Assembly (NCBI RefSeq): GCF_001570405.1
Contig: NZ_BBYM01000015.1
Location: 104,274 to 168,273 of the forward strand
Source of the DNA: Microtetraspora niveoalba
Lineage (GTDB): Bacteria > Actinomycetota > Actinomycetes > Streptosporangiales > Streptosporangiaceae
Direction of reading: 5' to 3'
DNA length: 64,000 bases
The notes beneath the pieces are model-generated. The model saw only the letters and a program-made list of their open reading frames with translations. It was not told the origin of the DNA and searched no databases. Made by a program: the position numbers and the translations under genes. Of this stretch, positions 1 to 7,735 are shown piece by piece. Numbering within the stretch: the stretch's first letter is position 1; the number at the start of each line of letters is the position of its first letter.

Positions 1-81
1 CGCGGCCGGGGATTTCGGTTCGTAGCCGATCGCCCACTCTTCGTCGCCGAATCCCTTGCGGGCGGGCGGGAGAGGGGGCAC
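1..81 (-). CDS. Possible 5' end of a divergent, truncated gene
   Basis: On the minus strand a GTG at position 81 opens a frame that stays open to the window edge, with a mixed, protein-like composition (GFGDEEWAIGYEP). A GAGG lies just upstream but also sits at the ATG of the divergent response regulator. Only about 27 codons are visible and I do not recognise the product. It may be a real divergent gene or chance reading in GC-rich DNA. Confidence 0.22.
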   Translation of the reverse strand, partial: MPPLPPARKGFGDEEWAIGYEPKSPAA

Positions 82-90
82 CGTGGCCTC

Positions 91-864
91 ATGTTGCGTG
101 TCATGGCCATCGACGACGAGGCGACCGCGCTGTCGGAGCTCGCGCACCTCCTGCGCCAGGACGAGCGGATCGAGCACGTCACCACCGCCCGGGACGGGCT
201 TTCCGCGCTGCAGACCGTGATCGCCATGAGGGGGGCGGGGGAGCGCCTCGACGCGGCCTTCCTGGACACCCGGCTGCCGGGTCTCGACGGCCTCGAACTG
301 GCCAGGATGATCGGCGGATTCCCGTCGCCGCCCCGCCTCGTCTTCGTCAGCGCGTACGACCGGGCGGTCCGCGCGTTCGAGCTGGGAGCGGTCGACTATC
401 TCCTCAAGCCGATACGCGCCGAGCGGGTCGCGGAAGCCGTACGCCGGCTCTGCTCGGCCGCCGCGGCGGCCCCCGGAGGCGCCGGGGGAGCCGTGCGGGC
501 CGGAGACGGCGAGACCGACGTCATCCCGGTCGAGCTGGGCGGCCGGACCAGGTTCGTCGCCCGCCAGGCCGTCCGGTACGCGCAGGCGCACGGGGACTAC
601 GTGCGGCTGCACACGGTGGACGGCGCGTTCCTGGTGCGCATGCCGCTGGCCGCACTGGAACGCCGCTGGAGCGGCTCGGGGTTCCTCCGCGCGCACCGCA
701 GCACCCTCGTCAACGCCCGGCACGTCAGCGAGCTGCGGTTCGACGGCGGACGCATGGTGCTCCAGGTGGGGCCGGAGGCGGTGCCGGTCAGCAGGCGGCA
801 CGCCCGGGAGGTGCGGGACCAGCTCGTCCGCCGCTTCCGTCTCGCCGTCGCCGCGCCGTCCTGA
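91..864 (+). CDS. LytTR-family response regulator
   Basis: A 257-residue two-component response regulator of the LytR/AlgR class. The N-terminal receiver domain (about residues 1-115) has the acidic pair near residues 8-9, the phospho-acceptor Asp59 in FLDTRLPG and a late Lys in the LLKP motif. A glycine/alanine linker follows, then a LytTR DNA-binding domain (about 145-250) with the typical ARQAVRYAQAHGDYVRLH and FLRAHRSTLVN stretches. LytTR regulators usually pair with a membrane sensor kinase, but none is visible here, so the partner is upstream or elsewhere. The ATG at 91 starts the receiver fold directly. The target genes cannot be told from this window. Confidence 0.9.
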   Translation: MLRVMAIDDEATALSELAHLLRQDERIEHVTTARDGLSALQTVIAMRGAGERLDAAFLDTRLPGLDGLELARMIGGFPSPPRLVFVSAYDRAVRAFELGAVDYLLKPIRAERVAEAVRRLCSAAAAAPGGAGGAVRAGDGETDVIPVELGGRTRFVARQAVRYAQAHGDYVRLHTVDGAFLVRMPLAALERRWSGSGFLRAHRSTLVNARHVSELRFDGGRMVLQVGPEAVPVSRRHAREVRDQLVRRFRLAVAAPS

Positions 865-1514
865 CCGCGTCTCGTTCCCGCCGCCCCCGTCGGCGGGCTC
901 CAGGAGCGCGGGACGGTCCCGGGAGCCGGGCGGGACGGTCCCGGGAGCCGGGCGGGACGGTCCGCCGGAGGAGGTGGTCCCGGAGTCGGGTGGCATGGCT
1001 CCGGAGGCGCGGCGGAACGCTCGGCGCGGTGCGGGAGGGTGAGGCGGCCCGGATGACCGCTCGTCGCGCCTCGCCCGCCGCCCGTCCCCCCGTCTCCTCC
1101 CGCGCGTCGCGAAACCTCGACCGCTCGCCGGAAGTCCGGTCGCGCGCGTCACCCCGCGCCATAGTCTCTCCGTCATCGCAAGGCCACGCCGCGTAGCTGA
1201 CATGAGTTCGTGACCATGCCGCGCGGATGCCGGGCAGACCTTGACCGGGGGGCAAGGTCAATCGGAAATATCCGACAAAAAGGGGCGCGCCAGGATAAGG
1301 CGTGTTTTGTGGGATAGGACCAGTGCGGGTGTCCGTGGAAGCGGTCCGGCCATCGGGGGCGCCGGACCGCGAGCGGACCTCCTCCCGCTCGCCGTCTCCC
1401 GATCCGCCCAGGTCGCAGGCGTGGGTTTTACGCCGGACAGGTGTGTAGAGACCGGACCCGGGTAATCGCGACCAAAGCCACAAAGTGGACACCTGATGGT
1501 CGAGGAGACTCGTC
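865..1514. other. 650-bp intergenic region with short tandem repeats
   Basis: No convincing gene is seen between the response regulator and the catalase; the ORFs here have shadow-type Arg/Gly/Ala composition. Around 909-960 a 22-bp unit (CGGGACGGTCCCGGGAGCCG plus GG) is repeated twice and begins a third time, each holding a GGTCCCGGG-type inverted core. The second half is relatively AT-richer and should hold the catalase promoter. Confidence 0.6.
1441..1465 (+). promoter_or_regulatory. Possible stress-sigma (SigB-like) promoter of the catalase
   Basis: GTGT at 1441-1444 and GGGTAA at 1460-1465 are 15 bp apart, fitting the loose GNNT-N14-16-GGGTAY pattern of Streptomyces SigB-type promoters. 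It lies 50 bp before the catalase start, a sensible place for an oxidative-stress gene. The pattern is degenerate and could occur by chance. Confidence 0.25.
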
Positions 1515-3173
1515 ATGACGGACGTGGCCGACCAGAGAGCCCGCACCCGCGACGAACGGCCGGAGCTGACCGACCGGCAGGGGCACCCCATCACCGACAA
1601 CCGGAACCTGCGCACCGTAGGTCCGCGGGGACCGGTGACACTGGAGAACTACAGCTATATCGAACGGCTCAGCCACTTCGACCGCGAGCGCATACCCGAG
1701 CGGGTCGTACACGCCCACGGGGTCACCGCCTTTGGCTACTTCGAGGCGTACGGCACCTGGGGGGACGAGCCGATCTCGCGCTACACCCGGGCCGCGCTGT
1801 TCCAGGAGCGGGGCAAGCGGACCGACGTGGCCGTACGGCTGTCCACCGTGATCGGCGGACGGGAGTCGGCCGAGACGGCTCGCGACCCCCGCGGCTTCGC
1901 GGTCAAGTTCTACACCGAGGACGGCAACTGGGACCTGGTCGGCAACAACCTCGGGGTGTTCTTCATCCGCGACCCGGTCAAGTTCCCCGACGTGGTCCAC
2001 GCGTTCAAGCCGGACCCCGTCACCTTCCTGCAGGACCCGAACCGGGCCTTCGACTTCCTCTCGCAGACGCCCGAGAGCATGCACCTGCTGGTCAACCTGT
2101 TCAGCCCGCGCGGCATCCCGTCGGACTTCCGCCACATGCAGGGCTTCGGCGTCAACACGTACAAGTGGGTGAACGCGCAGGGCGAGACGTTCCTGGTCAA
2201 GTACACCTGGATGCCGAAGGACGGGGTCCGCAGCATGACGGCGGAGGACGCCGCCAAGATCCAGTCTCGCGACCTCAGCCACGCGAGCAGGGACCTGCGC
2301 GAGGCGATCGACCAGGGCGACCTCCCCGAATGGGAGCTGCTCGTCCAGATCATGAGCGACGACGAGCACCCCGAGCTGGACTTCGACCCGCTGGACTGCA
2401 CGAAGACCTGGCCCGAGCAGGACTTCCCGCCCAAGCCCGTCGGCCGGCTGGTGCTCGACCGCAACATCGGCGACTACTTCATGGAGAGCGAGCAGATCGC
2501 GTTCGGCGCCGGAGTAATCGTCGACGGGCTCGAACTGTCGGAGGACAAGATGCTCCTCGGACGCACGTTCGCGTACGGGGACACGCAGCGCTACCGGCTC
2601 GGGCCCAACTACCAGCAGATTCCGGTCAACCAGCCGAAGAACGCGCCGGTGCGCACGAACCAGCGGGACGGGCAGTCGCTGGTCCACCAGGACCCCGGCG
2701 GCGGGAACCCGCACGTCAACTACGTGCCCTCGGCCCTCGGCGGGCTGCGCGAGGCCGCGGCGCCCACCCCGGACGAGGTGGGTCCCCAGATCACCGGGCA
2801 GCTCACCCGCCACGCGATCCCGCGCGCCAACGACTACATGCAGGCGGGCCAGCGCTTCCGCCTCATGGAGGAGTGGGAGCGCGACGACCTGGTCAAGAAC
2901 CTGATCGGCACGCTGCTGCTGTGCGACGTCCCGATCCGCCAGCGCATGGTCTGGCACCTCCTCCTCGTCGAGGACGAGCTGGGCCTGCGCGTGGGCGAGG
3001 GGCTCGGCATCAGGCCGGAGGACGTCGCCGGACTCGAGCCGCTGCCGGGGCAGATCCTCACCGAGGAGGACCGCGCCCGGCTGGCCGGCCTGGGCCGCAA
3101 CGGCCCTCGCGACGTCACCGGGCTCACCATGACGCACACCGTCCCGGACCAGCGGTTCGCGGTGGAGGACTGA
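1515..3173 (+). CDS. katA: Monofunctional haem catalase
   Basis: A 552-residue typical haem catalase that splits hydrogen peroxide into water and oxygen in the cytoplasm. Family marks are clear: the distal His in the RVVHAHGVTAFG motif, the Asn in GNNLGVFFIRDP, and the proximal haem-ligand Tyr in GRTFAYGDTQRYRLG. The length fits clade-3-like small-subunit catalases with a modest C-terminal extension and no class-II flavodoxin-like domain. GAGGAG at 1502-1507 sits 7 bp before the ATG and sets the start. It stands alone, convergent with endonuclease IV; no Fur/CatR-type regulator gene is adjacent. The symbol is by family only. Confidence 0.95.
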   Translation: MTDVADQRARTRDERPELTDRQGHPITDNRNLRTVGPRGPVTLENYSYIERLSHFDRERIPERVVHAHGVTAFGYFEAYGTWGDEPISRYTRAALFQERGKRTDVAVRLSTVIGGRESAETARDPRGFAVKFYTEDGNWDLVGNNLGVFFIRDPVKFPDVVHAFKPDPVTFLQDPNRAFDFLSQTPESMHLLVNLFSPRGIPSDFRHMQGFGVNTYKWVNAQGETFLVKYTWMPKDGVRSMTAEDAAKIQSRDLSHASRDLREAIDQGDLPEWELLVQIMSDDEHPELDFDPLDCTKTWPEQDFPPKPVGRLVLDRNIGDYFMESEQIAFGAGVIVDGLELSEDKMLLGRTFAYGDTQRYRLGPNYQQIPVNQPKNAPVRTNQRDGQSLVHQDPGGGNPHVNYVPSALGGLREAAAPTPDEVGPQITGQLTRHAIPRANDYMQAGQRFRLMEEWERDDLVKNLIGTLLLCDVPIRQRMVWHLLLVEDELGLRVGEGLGIRPEDVAGLEPLPGQILTEEDRARLAGLGRNGPRDVTGLTMTHTVPDQRFAVED

Positions 3174-3185
3174 GGGCCCGCCACG

Positions 3186-3203
3186 GCCCGGCGGCGGCCG
3201 GGC
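3186..3203. terminator. GC-rich hairpin between convergent genes
   Basis: GCCCGG and CCGGGC form a 6-bp stem around a CGGCGG loop in the 33-bp gap between the catalase stop and the stop of the minus-strand endonuclease. The position suggests a shared bidirectional terminator; there is no U-tract. Confidence 0.4.
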
Positions 3204-3206
3204 GGG

Positions 3207-4043
3207 TCAGCCGCGCAGCTTCTTGAGCAGCTCGATGTCCTCGCGGTGCCGGTCGCCCTTGCCCGGGGTCTCGATGCACATCGGGACCCCGGCCGCGACC
3301 GGATGCCGCATGATCTCGCCGAACGCATGCTCGCCGATGTGCCCGGCGCCGATGTTCTCGTGGCGGTCCTTCTTGGAGCCGCACGCGTCCTTCGAGTCGT
3401 TCGCGTGGATCAGCTTCAGCCGTCCCGGCGCGGTCGCGTGCAGCGCGTCGAGCGTCTCCGCGACCCCGCCCGGAGCGGCCAGGTCGTGCCCCGCGGAGAA
3501 GGCATGGCAGGTGTCCAGGCAGACGCCCACCTTGGGGTGGTGGTCCAGCGCCTCCAGATAGGGCCCGAGATCCTGCACGGTGGCGCACAACATCTGCCCC
3601 TGACCGGCCATCGGTTCGAGCAGCAGGTCGGGGCCGCCCTCCGGGATCTCGTCCAGCAGCGGGAGGAGATGCTCGTGGATCTGCCGCATGGCGTCGTCCC
3701 GGGACTGGCTGACGGCGGAACCGGTGTGCACCACCACTCCGAGGGCGCCGATCTGGGCGCCCCGCCGGAGGGCGTGCCTGATCACCGCCACCGAGTTGTC
3801 CAGGGTCGTCTGGGTCGGCGAGCCGAAGTTCACCAGGTAGGGGGCGTGCGCGAACACCGGCATCCCGGACTCGGCCAGCTTCGCGTCCTCTGAGGGGTCG
3901 CCGTCGCTGAGCGCCCAGCTCCGGGGATTGGTCACGAAGACCTGGACCATCTCGGCGCCGATCTCGGCCGCGTAGCGCAGCCCGCCGGTGGCGAGGCCGC
4001 CCGCGACGAAGACGTGCCCGCCGATCGCGTTTCTCGGGGTCAT
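3207..4043 (-). CDS. nfo: Deoxyribonuclease IV (endonuclease IV), AP-site repair
   Basis: A 278-residue AP endonuclease of the Nfo/EndoIV family, a Zn-dependent TIM barrel that cuts the backbone 5' of abasic sites and some oxidised bases. Recognisable metal-binding stretches are FAHAPYLVN, VVHTGS, LLLEPMAGQG, VCLDTCHAFSAGHD, LIHANDSKDACGSKKDRHENIGAGHIG and the late CIETPGKGD. Length and start agree with the family. It is convergent with the catalase, so the two may form a small oxidative-damage neighbourhood, although they are not co-transcribed. Confidence 0.94.
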   Translation of the reverse strand: MTPRNAIGGHVFVAGGLATGGLRYAAEIGAEMVQVFVTNPRSWALSDGDPSEDAKLAESGMPVFAHAPYLVNFGSPTQTTLDNSVAVIRHALRRGAQIGALGVVVHTGSAVSQSRDDAMRQIHEHLLPLLDEIPEGGPDLLLEPMAGQGQMLCATVQDLGPYLEALDHHPKVGVCLDTCHAFSAGHDLAAPGGVAETLDALHATAPGRLKLIHANDSKDACGSKKDRHENIGAGHIGEHAFGEIMRHPVAAGVPMCIETPGKGDRHREDIELLKKLRG

Positions 4044-4297
4044 GATGGTTCCAGCCTAGTGGCCCGACCGGCGAGGTCCGCCCGGAAGCGGTGTTGTCCG
4101 GGGTGCATCGCGAGGCGGAGGAGAACCGTGGCGGAGCCCGCGGCTGGCATTCGCGGGTGGGGACGGCGACGGACCGTGAGGGTGTCGCCGACCACGGCGC
4201 CCAGGCGGCTACGGGGCTTTGTGGCAACGTACAAACCAGGACCGGGACATGACGGAGCGGTTGTGCGTTCGCGCTGCTAGACCCGCCCTTCGCCGCG

Positions 4298-4945
4298 ATG
4301 TTGACTGCTGGCATGCGAGAACTCAGCCAGGACGAGCTGCGGTCCTGCTGCGCGTCCACGACCTGGATGGCCGCCGTCGCGGCGCGGCAGCCGTACGCCG
4401 ACCTCGCCGCGCTGGTGGCGGCAGGAGAGGCGGCGCTCGCGGCGCTGGACTGGGCCGACATAAAGGAGGCGCTCGCGGCGCATCCCCGCATCGGCGAGCG
4501 CGCGGGCCCGGCGGGCGCCGGGCACGAGACGGCGGACCCCGCGGGCACGGGGCACGAGGCGGCGCGAGGACGGGCGGACCCCGCGGGCACGGGGCACGAG
4601 GCGCGAGGACGGGCGGACCCCGCGGGCGCCGGGCACGAGGGGGCGGGTGCCGGAGCCGGTTCGGCGGGTCTCCGGCGTGAGGCGGCCTGGTCCAGGAGCG
4701 AGCAGTCCGGGACGGCGGGCGCGTCCCCGGCCGTGCTCGACGCCATCGCCAAGGGCAACGCCGTCTACGAGGAGCGGTTCGGCCACGTCTATCTCGTCCG
4801 GGCCACCGGCAGGAGCGCCGAGGAGATGCTCGGCCTGCTGCTCGCCCGGCTCGCGAACGACGAGGAGTCCGAGCGCACGATCGTCCGCGCCGAGCTCGCC
4901 GAGATCGTCCGGTTGCGCCTGCAGAAGGCGGTGACCGGCGGGTGA
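4298..4945 (+). CDS. uraD: OHCU decarboxylase with repeat insertion
   Basis: 2-oxo-4-hydroxy-4-carboxy-5-ureidoimidazoline decarboxylase, the last step from urate to S-allantoin. The N-terminal half has the catalytic-region HPRIGER motif near residue 68. The C-terminal half has REAAWSRSEQSG, the NAVYEERFGHVYLVRATGRSAEEML block and the NDEESERTIVRAEL helix. Homologues are about 165-175 residues; this one has 215 because about 50 residues are inserted right after HPRIGER, built of four PAG(A/T)GHE units. ATG 4298 or ATG 4313 (MRELSQ) could be the start. The stop overlaps the next gene (GTGA), so the purine operon is translationally coupled from here. Confidence 0.92.
   Translation: MLTAGMRELSQDELRSCCASTTWMAAVAARQPYADLAALVAAGEAALAALDWADIKEALAAHPRIGERAGPAGAGHETADPAGTGHEAARGRADPAGTGHEARGRADPAGAGHEGAGAGAGSAGLRREAAWSRSEQSGTAGASPAVLDAIAKGNAVYEERFGHVYLVRATGRSAEEMLGLLLARLANDEESERTIVRAELAEIVRLRLQKAVTGG
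4505..4660 (+). repeat. In-frame tandem repeats inside uraD
   Basis: An imperfect GC-rich repeat whose core is CCCGCGGGCACGGGGCACGA occurs four times in frame, coding PAGxGHE units separated by short ARGRAD linkers. It falls exactly between two conserved blocks of the enzyme, so it looks like a surface-loop expansion. Confidence 0.8.
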
Positions 4946-5289
4946 GCCTCTCCACGCACGTCCTCGACACCGCCAAGGGGCTGCCCGCGGAGGGCGTGCT
5001 CGTCCGGCTCTCGCGCATGACCGTGCACGGCTTCCTGGCCGCCGCCGAGGGCCGTACGGACGAGGACGGCCGGATCCGGGAGTGGTCGCCGGTCAGCGCG
5101 GAGTGGGTCGAGGGGGTGGACCCGCGTCCGGGCACCTACCGGCTGGTCTTCCACACGGGGGAGTACCTGGGGGACGGCGCGTTCTTCCCCGAGGTCAGCG
5201 TCGTCTTCACCGTCACGGAGCACGACCGGCACTGCCACGTGCCGCTGCTGCTCAGCCCGTACGCCTATTCGACCTACCGCGGGAGCTGA
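4942..5289 (+). CDS. uraH: 5-hydroxyisourate hydrolase
   Basis: A 115-residue transthyretin-related protein that hydrolyses 5-hydroxyisourate to OHCU, between urate oxidase and UraD. It starts with the family signature LSTHVLDTAKGLPA, has the central RTDEDGRI strand, and ends with the diagnostic C-terminal tetrapeptide YRGS. Its GTG start overlaps the uraD stop by 4 bp. Length is normal and no insertion is present, unlike its neighbours. Confidence 0.95.
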   Translation: MSLSTHVLDTAKGLPAEGVLVRLSRMTVHGFLAAAEGRTDEDGRIREWSPVSAEWVEGVDPRPGTYRLVFHTGEYLGDGAFFPEVSVVFTVTEHDRHCHVPLLLSPYAYSTYRGS

Positions 5290-5290
5290 C

Positions 5291-6190
5291 GTGATCATCC
5301 TGGGTCCCAACCGGTACGGCAAGGCCGAGACCAGGGTGGTCAGGGTCACCCGGCACGGCGACGCCCACCGCCTCAAGGATCTCAATGTCAGCACGTCGCT
5401 GTCCGGAGCGATGGACGACGTGCACCTGACCGGCGACAACTCCGCCGTGCTCACCACCGACGCCCAGAAGAACACCGTGTACGCGTTCGCCAGGAGACAC
5501 GGCGTCGGCGCGATCGAGGACTTCGCCCTGCTGCTGGCCAGGCACTTCGTGGACTCCCAGCCGTCCGTGCACAGGGCGCGGGTGGCGGTCGAGGAGTACG
5601 GCTGGGAGCGCAACGCCGGCTCCGGGCACTCCTTCGTGCGGTCGGGGACCGAGGTGCGCACCTGCGTCGCCCACCACGACGGGTCCGGCACCTGGATGGT
5701 GAGCGGCCTGCGCGACCTCGTCGTGCTCAACACGACGAACTCCGAGTTCCGGGGGTTCGCCAAGGACCCGTACACGACCCTCGCGGAGACCGGCGACCGC
5801 GTCCTCGCCACCGCCGTGAACGCGTCATGGAGGCACGGCGCCGTTCCCTCAGGCGACCCCGCGCCGGACGGCGGACGCGGAGCCGCGACCGACTGGGACA
5901 AGTCGTACGAGAGCGTCCGCCAGGCGCTGCTCGCGGCCTTCGCCGGCACCTACAGCCGCTCCCTCCAGCAGACGCTCTACGCCATGGGCGCCCGCGTGCT
6001 CGCCGACTGCCCCGAGATCTGCGAGGTACGGCTGTCGCTGCCGAACAGGCACCACTTCCTGGTCGACCTGGCGCCCTTCGGGCTGGACAACCCCGACGAG
6101 GTCTACCTCGCCGCCGACCGGCCGTACGGACTGATCGAGGGGGCGGTCCTGCGCGACGACGCCCCCGGCGCCGGACCGGCGTGGGACTGA
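5291..6190 (+). CDS. pucL: Urate oxidase (uricase)
   Basis: A 299-residue cofactor-free uricase that oxidises urate to 5-hydroxyisourate. It has two T-fold repeats; visible family motifs are NRYGKAETRVVRV near the N-terminus, the LTGDNSAVLTTDAQKNTVYAFA block with the catalytic Thr, and VLNTTNSEFRGFAKD in the middle. The C-terminal half has the NRHHFLVDLAPFG motif. GTG 5291 follows the uraH stop by one base. It is the entry of the ring-opening branch and is stacked with uraH and uraD in one transcript. Confidence 0.95.
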   Translation: MIILGPNRYGKAETRVVRVTRHGDAHRLKDLNVSTSLSGAMDDVHLTGDNSAVLTTDAQKNTVYAFARRHGVGAIEDFALLLARHFVDSQPSVHRARVAVEEYGWERNAGSGHSFVRSGTEVRTCVAHHDGSGTWMVSGLRDLVVLNTTNSEFRGFAKDPYTTLAETGDRVLATAVNASWRHGAVPSGDPAPDGGRGAATDWDKSYESVRQALLAAFAGTYSRSLQQTLYAMGARVLADCPEICEVRLSLPNRHHFLVDLAPFGLDNPDEVYLAADRPYGLIEGAVLRDDAPGAGPAWD

Positions 6191-6195
6191 CGGCG

Positions 6196-7107
6196 ATGGA
6201 CTTCCTGCGCCCCGCCACATGGGAGGAGGCCCTGGCGATGAAGGCCGCCAGGCCGGACGCCACGCCGATCCAGGGCGGCACGGACGTGATGGTCGAGATC
6301 AACCTCGACAAGGGACGCCCGGCGGCCCTCCTCGACCTGAACCCCGTCGCCGAGCTCGCCCGATGGTCCTGGACGGCCGGCCCCGCGCCGATGCTCCGCG
6401 TGGGCGCCGCCGTGACGTACGCGCGGCTGATCGCGGAGCTGGGCGGGTGGCTGCCGGGGCTCGCGCAGGCGTCGCGTACCGTCGGCTCGCCCCAGATCAG
6501 GAACAGGGGCACGCTCGCGGGCAACCTGGGGGCCGCCTCGCCCGCCGGGGACGGCCATCCGCCGCTGCTCGCGTCCGGAGCGCTGGTCGAGGCGGAGTCG
6601 GTGCGCGGGACACGGCTCATCCCGATCGCCGAGTTCTACACGGGTGTGAAGCGCAACGCGCTGGAGGCCGACGAGCTGATCCGCGCGGTCCGCGTCCCCC
6701 CGGCCGCCGGCCCGCAGCACTTCTGCAAGGTCGGCACCAGGAACGCGATGGTGATCGCCGTGTGCTCCTTCGCCGTCGCCCTGGACGTGCGGGCGCGGCG
6801 TGCCGGGACCGGCATCGGCTCCGCCGCCCCCACCCCTCGCCGGGCGTACGCGGCGGAGGAGCTCCTCGCGTCCGAGCTCGACTGGGACGGCGGGGGAGCG
6901 CTCGACCCCGCGCTCGCCGGCGAGTTCGGCGAGCGGGTCGCGGCGGCGGCGTCGCCGATCGACGACGTGCGCGGGCGGGCGGACTACCGGCGGCACGCGC
7001 TGGCCGTGATGGCGCGCCGCGCCCTCGGCTGGGCGTGGGCCGACCACATCGCCTCGCCCGGCGGTGCCGGGCCGGGGACCGAGCGACGGAACGAGGAGAC
7101 CGGGTGA
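6196..7107 (+). CDS. Xanthine dehydrogenase FAD-binding subunit
   Basis: A 303-residue medium (FAD) subunit of the molybdenum hydroxylase family. It has the PCMH-type FAD domain with IQGGTDVMVEIN and the RNRGTLAGNLGAASPAGD motif (FAD contacts), then the C-terminal CO-dehydrogenase flavoprotein-like domain ending at the DYRRHALAVMARRAL stretch. In the purine pathway it would pass electrons from xanthine oxidation to NAD. It lies 5 bp after urate oxidase; an in-frame GTG at 6181 is an alternative start. The matching FeS subunit follows, but no molybdopterin subunit is present in the operon. Confidence 0.9.
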   Translation: MDFLRPATWEEALAMKAARPDATPIQGGTDVMVEINLDKGRPAALLDLNPVAELARWSWTAGPAPMLRVGAAVTYARLIAELGGWLPGLAQASRTVGSPQIRNRGTLAGNLGAASPAGDGHPPLLASGALVEAESVRGTRLIPIAEFYTGVKRNALEADELIRAVRVPPAAGPQHFCKVGTRNAMVIAVCSFAVALDVRARRAGTGIGSAAPTPRRAYAAEELLASELDWDGGGALDPALAGEFGERVAAAASPIDDVRGRADYRRHALAVMARRALGWAWADHIASPGGAGPGTERRNEETG

Positions 7108-7153
7108 GCCGGATGAACGTCAAGTCCCCGATGAGCCTTCCGGGGGAGGTCCG

Positions 7154-7735
7154 ATGCGGGTGAACGTGTCCGTCAACGGCGAGCCGATGACCGCCGACGA
7201 CGTCTGGGAGGGCGAGAGCCTGCTGTACGTCCTGCGCGAGCGGCTCGGCCTGCCCGGCGCGAAGAACGCCTGCGAGCAGGGCGAGTGCGGCTCCTGCACC
7301 GTCTACCTCGACGGGGTCACCGTGTGCGCGTGCCTGGTGGCGGCGGGGCAGGCCGAGGGACGCGAGGTCGTGACCGTGGAGGGCCTCTCCTCCGGGGGAG
7401 GCGCGCGGCGCCGGGGCGGCCCCGAGCGGAAACGCCCGGACGCCCGGCCGGGCCCGGGTGCGGACGAGCTGGACGAGGTGCAGCGCTGCTTCGTCGAGGC
7501 GGGAGCCGTACAGTGCGGGTTCTGCACGCCGGGACTCGTCGTGCAGGCCCACTCGCTGATCGCGGGCGCGTCCCGCGTGCCGGAGGACGCCGAGATCCGC
7601 GAGGCCCTGGCCGGCAACCTGTGCCGGTGCACGGGATACGAGAAGATCCTCGACGCCGTACGGCTCGCCGCGGCCCGCGCCCTCGCCGACCGCGGCGCCG
7701 GGGACGGCGGGGCGCCCGCCGGGAGGGGCCGATGA
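7154..7735 (+). CDS. Xanthine dehydrogenase 2Fe-2S subunit
   Basis: A 193-residue small subunit with two [2Fe-2S] sites. The N-terminal ferredoxin-like cluster has CEQGECGSCTVYLDG plus a later VCACL Cys. The C-terminal helical cluster has VQCGFCTPGLVVQ and GNLCRCTGYEKI. Between them is an Arg/Gly/Pro-rich insertion (about residues 80-105, SSGGGARRRGGPERKR) that homologues normally lack. GGGGGAGGT at 7142-7150 fixes the ATG at 7154. The stop overlaps the start of the deaminase gene (ATGA), leaving no room for the molybdopterin subunit that usually sits here. Confidence 0.92.
   Translation: MRVNVSVNGEPMTADDVWEGESLLYVLRERLGLPGAKNACEQGECGSCTVYLDGVTVCACLVAAGQAEGREVVTVEGLSSGGGARRRGGPERKRPDARPGPGADELDEVQRCFVEAGAVQCGFCTPGLVVQAHSLIAGASRVPEDAEIREALAGNLCRCTGYEKILDAVRLAAARALADRGAGDGGAPAGRGR

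Noticed and set aside
1428-3137. 569-codon frame antisense to the catalase
   Set aside because: Val/Leu/Asp-rich shadow composition without motifs; the catalase on the plus strand explains the region.
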